Assembly (NCBI GenBank): GCA_016748015.1
Contig: JAAOMT010000222.1
Location: forward strand, 140,807 to 204,806
From: Geosiphon pyriformis
Lineage: Eukaryota; Glomeromycota; Glomeromycetes; Archaeosporales; Geosiphonaceae
Reading direction: 5' to 3'
Length of the DNA: 64,000 nt
Shown: piece by piece, positions 47,173-57,839 of the stretch
How positions within the stretch are numbered: position 1 is the first letter of the stretch
Layout of the letters: each line of letters starts with the position of its first letter
Made by a program: the position numbers and the translations under genes
The notes under the pieces: model-generated
Database searches by the model: none
What the model saw: only the letters and a program-made list of their open reading frames with translations
Told to the model about the DNA's origin: nothing

Positions 47173-50100
47173 GTAGTTTGGTGTGAAAAGTGGCTATATG
47201 TAATGTTAGAGACATGAACAATTCTGCCAAACAGATTGATATTGTTTGATAACATAAAGATATGGACAATTTGGTTTCAATTTTCATGGAAACAAAGTTA
47301 AAAAATAAGGCTCACTCTTGGTTGGTTGACAAATTTGATAATGTTTGCATGTTTTCTTCTGGTTTGAACTCTGGCTATGTGGATGCAGGTGTCGCAATTG
47401 TTATGAACAGATCCTTGGCTAAGCATATATATAAGGTTTCTGAGGTCCCAGGTCATCTTCTCTGTATTAAGTTACTTTTCAAGAATAAACTTTCGGTTTT
47501 GATTCTGGGACTGTATGCTGATGCCTCCTTGGCTACTTAATTTTCCCAGGCTGATGAGATCAATTCCTTGATTGCAAGGGCTATGAATAAATCTTTTTTT
47601 GTCATTCTTGGTGGTGATTTCAATGAAGATGGCTCTTATAAGTGTGCTAGTCTTAAAAAGTGCCATAATTTGGGTTTGGTTAATTCTTTGAATGGGAGCT
47701 TCTTTGCTAAGACACCAACTTTAAGCAATTTTTGGAGTGTTGTAAGGACAATTGATTATGTGTTTGTTTCCTCAAATCTGGTGAATGCAATAATACAGCA
47801 CAATGTTTTCATTATCAGTGATCATTTTGATATGGATCACAGAGCTGTTTCTGTGTCTTTGGGTTTGGGTGGCCTTTTAGATACAAGATTAAACTCTCTT
47901 TGCAAACAGACAAATAAGGATTAATGGAAGTTCAATTTCAAGGGTGCTGATGAGACTAAATGAAATAATTTTAAAAGTTCTATGCTAGCCAATGCTATAA
48001 TGTTCTTGGATAAATTTGCTGCATCTGTAAAGTTTTTGAATTTGGATGCTATGTAGTGTGTTGTGCACAAAGTTATGACTTTTTTGGCTAATGGAACTTT
48101 CAAGAAAAAATGGTTCAAAGAGTTCGATGAAGTTTTCACCAAAGATTCTTCTAAATTTCATAAATTGGAGCTTTTGGTTTCTAGGATTGTTAAGGCTTTA
48201 CATGAAAAAGATGCTGGGAACTTTGTTTATTTTATGAAATGCTGGAGTTCTGTGGATGTTGTTAAATCTTCTGTTGTTCAAAATCTAGTGAATTCTGATG
48301 CTGGTTCTAATCATATTTGTTCTGCTCTTTTTGGTGCTAAAAAGTCTTATTGTGCTTCCAAACTCACTGAATCTCTGAGAGTTAAGGAAGCAAACATCAG
48401 GTCTGCCATTGATAAGAGAATAGAGAGCTTTAAGGTCAACAAGGGTCATACAATCAGAAGTGTACTGGAGCATCCGTTTCATAAAGTGGTGCTAAACCAT
48501 CTGGTGATAAATAATAATCTTATTTTGGAACCTGGTTTGGTTAAGTCTAAGGTAGATGTAATTATAAAGGAATAGACCAGAAAGTGTTATGTGGCTAATG
48601 ATGTATCAATTGATTGGCACCATCAATATTGACCTTTGGAATACATTTTTGATGAGATCTTTTCTGGTGTAATATGCCCAATTGGTTTTGATGAATTCTT
48701 TGGGGTGGTTTCTGACTTGTCTGATGATAAAGCCACTGGTTTGTCTGGTATCTCGAATGAACTTTGGAAACATTGTGATAAGTCTGTTCTGAATATGCTT
48801 TTGGTGATTTTGAAACTTTGTCTGTCTAGTGAATTGATGCCTGGTCCTTGGAAAGAGGCCTGGGTTTTGATGATTCCCAAACCATATAAGTAGAAGGGTG
48901 TTTTAACCAATACTTGTCCTATTGCTTTGATTAAAACGGCTCATAAAATTCTTTCTAAGATTTTTTCTGACAGGATCTCCTTGGCATGTAGTGCATTTGA
49001 TGTTCTTTGTGAGAACAACTTCTTAGTTTTAAAGAGTATGACAACTCAGTCTCCTATCTTTGCAATTGGTTTGGTGGTTGAAAATGCTTTGGAAAAGAAC
49101 TGAGAGCTTTGGCTGGTTCTGTAGAACATGTGGAAAGCATATGATTTGGTTGGCTAGAAACATCTCAAAAATAGTTTGATCAGGATTAAGATGTGTAGCA
49201 AATTCATTTGTTTTTTTGGCAACATTTACAATGATCAAACCAACTGGATTATGACAGATTTTGGTTTGACAGATGATTATCATGTACATGATGGTCTGGA
49301 TTAAGGAGAAGTTTTCTCCCCCCTTTTGTGGCAAATATTTTATAATTCTTTGTTGTGTAAAGTCAAGCATTAGGAGAGTGTGTGTGGATATAGGCTGAAT
49401 TCTCATTTTATTTCCAAGAATGGTCATGCCAAATCTTGGGCTGGGCATTCTTTCTTTTTTGATGCTGGTGTCTTTGTTGATAATATGATTTGGGTTGGTA
49501 GCAATCAAAGCACTATTCAACATATTCTTAATGTTACCAGTGAATTTTTTCAGATCAATGATATCTCAATTAACAATAACAAAACAGTGGCAATTCTTAT
49601 TAACAGCAGGGTCAGCAATTTTTCTTTTTTTATCAGTGGTCTGTCTATTTCAATCACCAAAAAGAGGAAGTCTCATAGATACTTGAGTATTTTTCTTTTA
49701 ACTAAGGGTTTTTCTAAACCTAGTTTGGTAAAGGCACATTCAGATATTTGTTTTTTCACTAATTTGGTATTGAGGAAAGCTGTCTCAGATAAACAGTTTT
49801 TGTATTTGGTTTCAGCAGTTCTTCACCCTATTGTAAGCTATAGAACACAGTTTAGCTTTGTTTCTGTTGGTGTGTGCAACAAATAGGATGCTTTAATTCA
49901 TAAGGGCTTGAAGCTAAAATCTGGTCTTTTACTGGACTTTCCTAGTAATACAATTCACCACCCCTTCTTTTATGGTTTGAAGTCTTTTTTGCAGTGCCAA
50001 TTTGAGGGTAAGATTGCTTCGCTTATCAATTTTGCAAACTCTGGTGGAATTTTGGGGTGCTTGTTCAGTCACAGATCTCATAACTTACAGGTTCTGTGTT

Positions 50101-51848
50101 GGTGATCTGTCCATCTGTTGGTTTTCTCTGCTTGTATTCGTGTCAATATTTCTAATAATTTCTTAGCTGGTATGGTTCACATTCTTTTTGACTGGAAGTT
50201 ATCTTTAGGCGGCTCTTTGGCCAGCTTTTTCCAGTTTCATGGTGGAGTATCTATGTCTGTTGTTCTTAACAAGTCTTTGTTTTGCAAGTTTTTACCTTTT
50301 CTCTGACATTATGGCATTGTCTTTGTGAACCAGCTTCATGATTATTATGGTAGTGTTTTTAGCTGGCACATCTTTAAGAAGTGGAAAAAGCTGGACCATC
50401 ATAGTCCGGTTCTCAAATAATTCGACCTTTCTGTTGTATTTCTTGTGGCTCCTTGTTCTTCTCTCTTGGCATCGGCTGGTGTTGGCTCTCTGGACATTTG
50501 TGATTCTAATGATTTTGTATCAATCTGTAATTGTCTTTTTCAGGTTAATGCTGATAGCTTGTCTGTATACACGGATGGTTCATTGAAGAATTTGGACATG
50601 ATTGGTTGTAGAGCCAGAACTGCTGTCTTTTTTGAAGACATTAATTTGGGTTTGGGTGTTGGCATTTAAGGCTTAGTGTCATCCACTTTGACAGAACTGC
50701 AGGCTATAGCATTGGCTCTGGAGTGCATGCCTGTAATTCATTCTGTCCATCTGTTTTCGGATAGTCAGACAGCTTTGAATGCTTGCAAGTCAGAGTTTGA
50801 TCTAGTATGTCTTGATTTTCACAATCAATGTTGGGTCAAGCATCGGCATATCAGGAATGTTATTTGCAGTAAGAATTTGAGAGTTAAATAGCACAAGGTT
50901 AAGGGCCACTCTGGTATCTCGGGGAATGATTGTGCTGATAGCCTTGCTAACACTGTATCTCTCTTTGATTGGTATCTTCTTCCTCATGTTAGTGAATATT
51001 TTTTGTTGGCAGATAGTGGTGTTGTTTCTGGTAATTCTAGGCACTTTGTTCGTGATGTTTTTCATGCTATTTGTCATGCACATTGGGAGGTCAGTTCTGG
51101 TTTTGGATTTCTAGATGGTGATTTGCATTCAAATGTTGATTGGCTTTGTTTTTCCAGGGTTTGGCACCCTGATTTGCATATGGCCACTAATTTCACCAGC
51201 AGGCTGACTGCTGATATTCGAACTTATCTCATAAAGGCTTTGCATCATTGACTTTCTGTGGCTGTCTGAAAGTACATTTACAATAAATGTTACCCTAGTG
51301 TTCTGTGCTTGTATTGTGGTAAGGTAGAGGTGTCTGATCATGTGTTTTCTTGTGTGGTTGATGATTCAGCTTATTGTCAGGTCTTGGAATCTTACATGTC
51401 TTCTTGGAGGGTGTTTTCTGGTCTCTCTCTTTCTTTTTTGAGTATATTGCAGCTGCTGTCAACTTGTGCTTTGAACTTTCTGGTTTCCTCAGCTCTTTAC
51501 AAGAGTTTTGTTTTCAATAGATGGCTCCGAAAGACTATTTCCATCTTCCATGATCCCAAAGTTGCTAGTGTTAAAATTGCTGATTTTGTGCAATCTATTT
51601 GTCTTACTTTCAGGAATAACATTTGGTTGGTCCATACTAAGCATCACGTATTTATAGAGAAGAATGGTCTGATCTCAGTAGATGGCTCAATTCTTATCTT
51701 GGTTTCTGGTTTGGTTTTGGGATTCTTGGGTGATGTAATTAAATTGCTTGGTATTGCTGAAGCTTTTGGTGTCTGTTTTGGCTTTCGCAAGTCTTGTTCG
51801 TTTTTTTCAGGTATTGGTGACCCAGTTTCTGTCAATATATGTGTATAG
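47169..51848 (+). pseudogene. LINE I ORF2, one frame with about twenty stops
   Basis: From ATG 47169 to 51848 (1,560 codons) every recognisable block is in the same frame, yet about twenty stops interrupt it, mostly at Trp, Gln and Arg positions of the relatives. Endonuclease (METKLKNKAHSW, GGDFNEDGSY, DMDHRAV), RT (catalytic box F-V-D-N at 49473-49484), RNase H (VYTDGSLKNL, ELQAIALALE, SDSQTALNAC, GNDCADS), zinc finger C-LY-C...HVFSC near 51306 and the conserved tail (FGFRKSCSFFSGIGDPVSV). The absence of indels with so many stops points to point-mutational inactivation, not slow random decay. Confidence 0.9.
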
Positions 51849-52213
51849 TGTAGTCCTAACTGGCTCGAATGGCTGGTCATGTGTAGAAAATGCATGATTC
51901 ACACTTAGTTTAGATCATTTCCTTGATGTATAGTTCTAAGTGGTGTTTAGATCTCACTCATTAAATAAATAAATAAAAAATTACTTCTTAAAACAACATA
52001 AATATTTTTATTAAATGCTTTAATTATAAAAAAATTAATAATTAGTATTTGATTTAAATGTTTTTTTAAAGATATATTTATATATAACTTTATTATAATA
52101 ATTAACTATTAAAACTTTTTTTTCTCTTTCATCCAAATTCTCCAAAAAGCTGTTTTTGAAAAAGAAGTTTTTTTATTTTTATTTTATTTGTTTTATTATT
52201 TTTAATTTTTCAA

Positions 52214-53766
52214 GCTAATAACCTTTTTGTAGTAAACCTGGAGGCTGTTTCGAGTAACAGTATGTTTAAAAAAAAGGCTTCAAAAGATGCCCTTTATGGT
52301 TCTGTTGATGGTACTTTCTTTCAAAAGAAGAAGGTTTCTGTTGGCAATATTAAACACTTTGGTGACAAAAAAAAATCTCTCTAATCAAATCTGGTGTTAA
52401 TAATAATATATATTTAGATATAAACAGTGAGTTTAGTAACAATGAGCTTAATAGTGCTGCAATGGGTTCAGGTGGTATTTTTTTCTTCAGTTTGGCTGTG
52501 ACAACTCCCAAAACAAAGAGAGTCAATAATAATTTAGTTGATGAACCTCCTATTAGTACTATTGACTTTGGAATAAATAAAAATATAGTTTATCTCCTTC
52601 TTTTTTTTAATATCCTTCTTAACAAAAAATAAATTGATCCCAAAATAGTGAAAACTCAGGTTGAAGTGTCTATTAGAAAATTTTTTGCTTTGGATATTAA
52701 TTTTTCAGCTGTAAAAGAGAAATCAATAATAGCAAAAACTTAGTTAGTTAGAAAAATTTTTCATTTGTCAATGGTTTTAAGAAAGTCACTACCTCTTCAA
52801 AATTTGAAGAGATCATCTGATCTACCTTCACATCAGAGAAAAACATAGAAAAAGCTATTTTATTGGCCAAAAAAAAGGAATCATCATAAACACCAATCTC
52901 AAGAAACAAGAAATGTGTTCAGATTGGGTTGTAGTTATTAAAAAAATTCCCATGAACATGTTAAAGGAAATGATTATTACTATAGTCTCTGAATTTAGTG
53001 AAATTAAGTTAATCAAAATTCAATTGATTGGAATGTGGCAAAAGGCTGTGGTAGAATTTGCTAAATCAGGTCAGGCTAAACAATTGGCTGCTAAATAGTT
53101 CTTCTTGATTGAGAAAAATTCAGTGCACATGACTTTGACTGTGAAAAATCATGATACATAGGCATCAAAAAATCAGTTCAGGGCTTTATTGTTTACTTTA
53201 CCTATAAAAACAACTGCTCATAATTTGGGCACTCTTTTAGAAGGGGTTGGTGGTAAAACATATATTATTAATTGCTCACTTGATACTGACAACCAGTTTT
53301 GCTGTGCTGTGGTTGGTTTTGTATCTAATAAGGATTTGGATTCTGCATATTGTACTGAGCCAATATTTGGTGATATAAAACTTTCTTGGATGAGAATGGA
53401 TCTGGTTTGGTGTGAAAATTGTAGAAAGTTTGGTCATACTGTTTTGGAATATAATACAACAGCTGTGTTTAATCTTGAAATTCCAAAATTATTTAAAAAA
53501 TCTGTCTCTAAGGCAAAATGTTTTTAATTGGCCAAATTGTATGCTAAAAAAAGTGTTCTTATTTCTTGGCCCCTACTTTCTCTCTTTCTGTTGTTAATGG
53601 TGTTGCTTCTGATTTTAGTTCTAGTAGTTCAAAAGTCCTTACCACCAAGATTGGTAGTCTGGAATCAAAAATGGTGGCTCTGGAGGTGTCAGTTAATTTA
53701 GTTTTAGAAAGGTTAGATCAGTTGTGCTTTGATGTGAGTTTTTCAGCTCTTTTTTTATCTCAATGA
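52214..53766 (+). pseudogene. LINE J ORF1, decayed, with internal deletion
   Basis: Pieces in order: Lys-rich start (MFKKKASKDAL), FALDINFSAVKEKS, an eroded VNGF block, RRM-like IKIQLIGMWQKAVVEFAKSG, TLPIKTTAHNL, the CCHC knuckle C-EN-C-RKFG-H-TVLE-Y with the last Cys turned to Tyr. Compared with LINE I, about 380 bp are missing at 53560-53570, joining KKSVLIS to APTFSLSVV and changing frame. The C-terminal part (SKMVALEVSVNLVLERLDQL) and the ATGA overlap with ORF2 remain. Confidence 0.75.
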
Positions 53767-54594
53767 CAGATTTAGTTTGGAAGATTGCTATATGCAATGT
53801 TAGAGATATTAATGTTTCTGCAAAGCAAGAAGACATTGTTTATTGGCATAAGAATTCTGGTAACTTGGTTTCTATTATTACTAAGACAAAATTAAGGTTT
53901 AACATTAGACCATGAATCATGAATAAGTTTAATGGAGTTTGAATTTTTACTTTTGGCCTGAATGTGGGTTTTTCTGGTGCTAGGGTTGCTGTTATTATAA
54001 ACAATTCTCTGACTCATTATGTATTTAAAGTAAAGAAAGTTCCTGGTTGGTTGATTTCTATACATCTTCTGTTTAAGAACAAGCTTTCAGTTACAATTTT
54101 GGGTTTTTATGCTGGTGCATCTATTGGTGCTTGTTTTAGCCAAGCTGCTAATATCAACTTTATAATCTCTAAAGTGGTTAATTCTAGCTCTTTTGTGGTT
54201 TTAGGTGGTAATTTTAATGAAAATAGGTCCAAGAAGAATGCTAGCTTGAAGTTTTGCTTAGATTTGAGACTGGTCAATACTTTCAATAGACATTTGCTGG
54301 CCAAAGCTTCTATATAGAGCAATTCTAGAAGTGTCAAGAGAGTAATAGATTTTATTTTTGTAAGTAAAAACCTAGTATCTGTAATTACATTACATAAAGT
54401 TAATGATGTGTCAAAATTTTTTGATACAGATCATAAATCAGTTTCAGTTTTAATTAGTTTGGGTGGGCTTTTGAATGCTTGTCTTATTAGTGTTTGTAAG
54501 CAGACCAACCGAGACTAGTAGAAGTTCAAGTTGGGAAATGCAGATAAAGTTCAGTGGTTGTATTTTAAGGAATGTTTTTCTGTCAAGTTGTTGG
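53763..54594 (+). pseudogene. LINE J ORF2, endonuclease part only
   Basis: The frame starts at ATG 53763 (MTDLVWKIAICNVRDI). Endonuclease motifs are visible: TKTKL, GGNFNEN (first Asp of GGDFNED now Asn), IDFIFV, DTDHKSV. Stops occur near 53911, 53940, 54315 and 54517. The frame ends in the LTR of element F. Confidence 0.8.
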
Positions 54595-55556
54595 TATTAC
54601 TAGAGATTTTTGGTCTCTTTTTTTGAATGTTGTTAATGTTTGTTTGTTGCTACTTTCACGTTTTCTGGAAGCAGTTGAACCTTCAATAACTGAATTTATC
54701 TTCAAATTATCTCCTATAATTTAAATTGCTGGACTTATAAGTAAAATGGCCAATTCCTTACCAGTTACTTTATGTAGTTACATTGTAGTAAACATTAACT
54801 CTTTCCTAGGAATTGCTTGTCTGGAAGCTCACTAAAATGTGTAGTTACTTTGCTGTAAAAGTCAACTCTTCTACAGAAATCTCATCTGTAGGCTACCCTA
54901 ATGATTATGATAAGAAAATAAAAGAAAATAAAAGAAATATAAAAAAAATAGAATTTTATCAAGGAAAACGTTTTCTATCCAGGCCTGGAGTCACTAACAA
55001 ATTACTGAAATTGGTAGTTAATCAATTTCAAAACGTTAATTTGTGTTGAGGAAATTTCAAGTGTAATAATTAAAGGATTTGGTTTTTAAATATTTAATTT
55101 TTATTTGAGATATGTAAAAAGTAATTTGTTCTAATTAAGATATTTAAAGTAAGATACTATGGTAAGATATAAGAAGATACATTTTTTTGAAGAGAGAAGC
55201 TTTTTTTTTATACAACTTGTTGTAGTACTAGTCTTTAAACTTGTACTTTTCTCTTTACTACAATCTAGGTAAACTAAAGATACATTTCGGCAAATTACAA
55301 GTTATTTTACTAAACTATTGATTATTTCGGCGAATTTTTATTGATTTCGGCGAATTTTGACTATGTTAAATAGTTCAGAGTATTGTGTAATTTGATCATC
55401 TTAATTTCTATTGTACAAATCGGATTATTGATTAAGTAATAATATTTGATAATTTGATTAAATAATAAGTGGTAATCGAAATGATAATAATATATGCTAA
55501 TTAATAATAGAAATTATAAGGATAATTTCATGCTAATTAATAGCTAAAATTTTACA
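54595..55556 (-). repeat. 3' LTR of element F
   Basis: The first 350 bp compared with 63498 onward show about 35 substitutions, 33 of them transitions, and no indel. The left end is TATTAC against TGTTAC in the right copy (TG to TA). The other end is taken as TTTTACA at 55550-55556, next to a polypurine tract, giving 962 bp; this end is less certain. Confidence 0.8.
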
Positions 55557-55566
55557 GATAATATAA

Positions 55567-55576
55567 TCTTTTTCTC
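55567..55576 (-). promoter_or_regulatory. polypurine tract candidate of element F
   Basis: On the coding strand this reads GAGAAAAAGA, directly inside the 3' LTR, where plus-strand DNA synthesis would be primed. Confidence 0.45.
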
Positions 55577-55704
55577 AAAACTGAGCTCTATTAAAGTCCA
55601 AGTACTATCTGTGATGTCAAGATAGTAATCCAAAATAATTGAAGTAATTTGGTCTGAAAATTGTTGAAATTTCAGTTCTGTAAGCTTTCCAATGTATTGA
55701 ATCT

Positions 55705-56208
55705 TTATTGGATGAAGTATTGAATTTTGTAGAATGTTTTCACAAGTGTTGAATAACTCATAGAGTCTAAATGTGCTCTAAATTTGTAGCAAGTGTTTGT
55801 TGACCCAGCTGCTGTTTTGAATTCATTGTAAATTTGTTTCTGTATAGTCTCAAGAGTGATATTGGTTGCTTCAAGTTCCAGTTTTTGTTCATAAAGTGTT
55901 TTTCCAATATGAAAATATCTATATATAAGGGTATGTTTATTATTCTGTTCATTGAGAAATAGTAGAAGTTTTTGTTGAATGGTGGCATTTGGTGGAATGT
56001 CGATAGGAGCAATTAAAAGGTTTTCTTTTAATGCTTGCTTCAAAAGTTCTGGTAATTGAATTCCAGAATGACCTCTTGTTTTTCTTTTATAGGAGTGATA
56101 ATTCTGAGAATTATTTACTATTGGAGCTGTGATTTCTTTCTGAATGTAATTAATTTGACTTCCATTAATTGTTATGAATAAGTCAAAAAGTGTTTTCAAG
56201 GCTAACAT
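55705..56208 (-). CDS. post-integrase ORF of element F, unknown function
   Basis: A 167-codon ORF (start ATG 56208) lies between integrase and the 3' LTR and has no stop, unlike gag and pol of the same element. It contains GHSGIQLPELLKQAL, a helical, Lys/Glu-rich middle (FHIGKTLYEQKLELEA), and a C-terminus with YKFRAHLDSMSYSTL. No signal peptide or membrane segment is seen, so it does not look like an envelope protein. I do not recognise a named domain; short helical proteins with a 'relation of helix plus YSTLxKTFYKI' look are common in Rhizophagus genomes, but that is only an impression. The flanking 56209-56668 holds the integrase C-terminal tail out of frame and no other gene. Confidence 0.5.
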   Translation of the reverse strand: MLALKTLFDLFITINGSQINYIQKEITAPIVNNSQNYHSYKRKTRGHSGIQLPELLKQALKENLLIAPIDIPPNATIQQKLLLFLNEQNNKHTLIYRYFHIGKTLYEQKLELEATNITLETIQKQIYNEFKTAAGSTNTCYKFRAHLDSMSYSTLVKTFYKIQYFIQ

Positions 56209-56668
56209 TAATTTTTGGGATATTTGTTAAATATTTCGAGGAATAATTATGATAAAATAACTAATTAATAAGTAATTTTAAAAAGAATAAAGAAAATTAT
56301 TTTTGGGTATAAGGTTTTTATTTGTTTTTGGGTTTGAATATTTCTTGTAATTATTTACTATTTTTGTTTTGTGTATTTAAAAAGGTTTTTGTAAAAATAT
56401 TAAATTAATTATTCAAGTTTGGTTGTTGTTTTATTATAACTATTGGTTCTAAATTTTGGGGAATATCTTCAGGATTAATTAAAGAGGAATATGTTTCAAT
56501 TTGTGGAATTAATGGTTCAGAATTGTTTCTGGAATGATTGTGTTTCAATTTATCTCCATGTGCAACTTTTGTCAGTACTTTGTTATCAAGTCTTAACTTG
56601 TATGATCTATTGCCTAAAATTTCGTGAATATAAAATGGTTTATTCTATTTATGTTCAAATTTTCCACT

Positions 56669-57700
56669 CTATTGTTTTTTAGCCTTAGTTCTGTGTAAGA
56701 GAACTTTATTTCCCACTCTAAATTCATTAATAACTGGTGGCAATTTGTTGTTATGTCTTTCTTTTTGTTGGGCTTGAGAGTATTCAATATAAGTGGCTGC
56801 TATGTGTCTTTTTCCTTCCAATGTACTAAGGAGAATGTAAACTCTTCTTTGGAGTGTTTCTTGAAAGTTTTTTTTATTGATTGGTTGCACTAAGTATGTT
56901 TCTACTGTAAAGTTAATTGGTAGTGTTGCTGTCCTTCCATAAGTAAAATCAAATAGTATGTGCTTCATAGTATTTTGTTTTAGTGTTCTGTATGCTAATA
57001 ACACTGATGAAATAAAGATATCCCATTTCTGCTCAAAATCTGTTGAGACCTTGGCTAAAGATTTACACAATGTTCTGCTGAACTGTTTTACAAGTCCATT
57101 TGTTTGGGGGTGATAAAGTGATGATAGAAATCTTTTGACATTAAATTGTTCACAAATTTCTTGTATCAAGTTGTTTACAAAATGTGTTCTTTGATCAGAT
57201 AAAAGTTCAATTGGGCATCCATGTCTACAAATAATGTCTTTATAGATGAAATTTGCTACTAATTTTGCATCTGCTCTTTGGATGGCTCTAGCTTTAAGCC
57301 ATTTGGTAAGATAATCTACTGCAACTGCAATATAATGATTTTCTTGGGTTGTAATAGGTAATGGTCTGACTAATTTAATTCCAACTCTGTCAAAAGATTG
57401 TCCAACTTTGATTGGATTTAAAGATTTTGTGGGGCAAGTTTCTTCTTTTTTTTGACAACTATTACAAGATTCTATATATTGTTGAATGTCTTTTTGCATG
57501 TAAGGCCAAAAATAATGTTCAAGAGTTTTTTGAATTGTTCCATCTCTTCCCAAGTGTGCTGACAAAGGATCTGTATGCATATTGTATAAGATTGTTTCTT
57601 TTTCATTCTCTTGTATTAATCTGAATAGTTGGTTTGGGTTTTTGCGATTTTTGTAATAGATTTTGTTGTAGTATATGAAATATTGTTTGAATTGGTGTTA
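56669..57700 (-). pseudogene. element F integrase, long open piece with altered catalytic residues
   Basis: A 303-codon open piece (57580-56669) carries the N-terminal zinc finger H-L-G...C-NS-C (SAHLGRDGTIQKTL, YIESCNSCQKK) and the core: FDRVGIKLVRPLP, where the first catalytic Asp is Lys; LLSDQRTHF with the second Asp kept; and LVKQFSRTL where Glu is Lys. The C-terminal RVGNKVLLHRTK segment resembles the usual integrase barrel. Two of three DDE residues are thus gone, consistent with G-to-A change, although the frame is open. The part 5' of 57580 continues upstream with stops. Confidence 0.8.
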
Positions 57701-57839
57701 TAATCGATGTTTTTTACTTAAAGACCAATTTTCTGACATGATAAAAGTTTCCAAATAGTTTTTAAGGTTGTTGTAATTTCTGGAATCCATTGTTGTTTTG
57801 TTGTTTTTGTTGGTAGTAGTAAGTTATAGTAGATTTGTT

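Larger units (their letters stand above)
45172..51976 (+). mobile_element. LINE I, full-length two-ORF LINE
   Basis: The leader has TTTCTTTCTCTC near 45204 and CTCCAAAAAGC near 45231; ORF1 and ORF2 follow, then a 3' UTR and a tail of AAAT repeats (51962-51976). The 12-bp stretch AAAATTACTTCT occurs at 45160-45171 and 51977-51988, a candidate target duplication; if right, the element carries about 30 nt before the usual leader motif. It lies 0.2 kb after H and 0.13 kb before J, same strand. It is full-length but riddled with nonsense codons. Confidence 0.85.
52111..54594 (+). mobile_element. LINE J, 5' part, truncated by Ty3 element F
   Basis: The leader has CTTTTTTTTCTCTTTC near 52115 and CTCCAAAAAGC near 52140, then ORF1 and the first 277 codons of ORF2. 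At 54595 the left LTR of element F begins, so F inserted into J; the rest of J should lie beyond the far LTR of F, outside the window. J is the most decayed of the H-I-J row. Confidence 0.85.

Noticed and set aside
55577-55650. Resemblance of the internal edge of F (TTGGACTTTAATAGAGCTC on the coding strand) to the LINE 3' UTR block TTGGACTTCACTCATTAA
   Set aside because: Only about ten bases agree well and no wider alignment follows; kept as coincidence.
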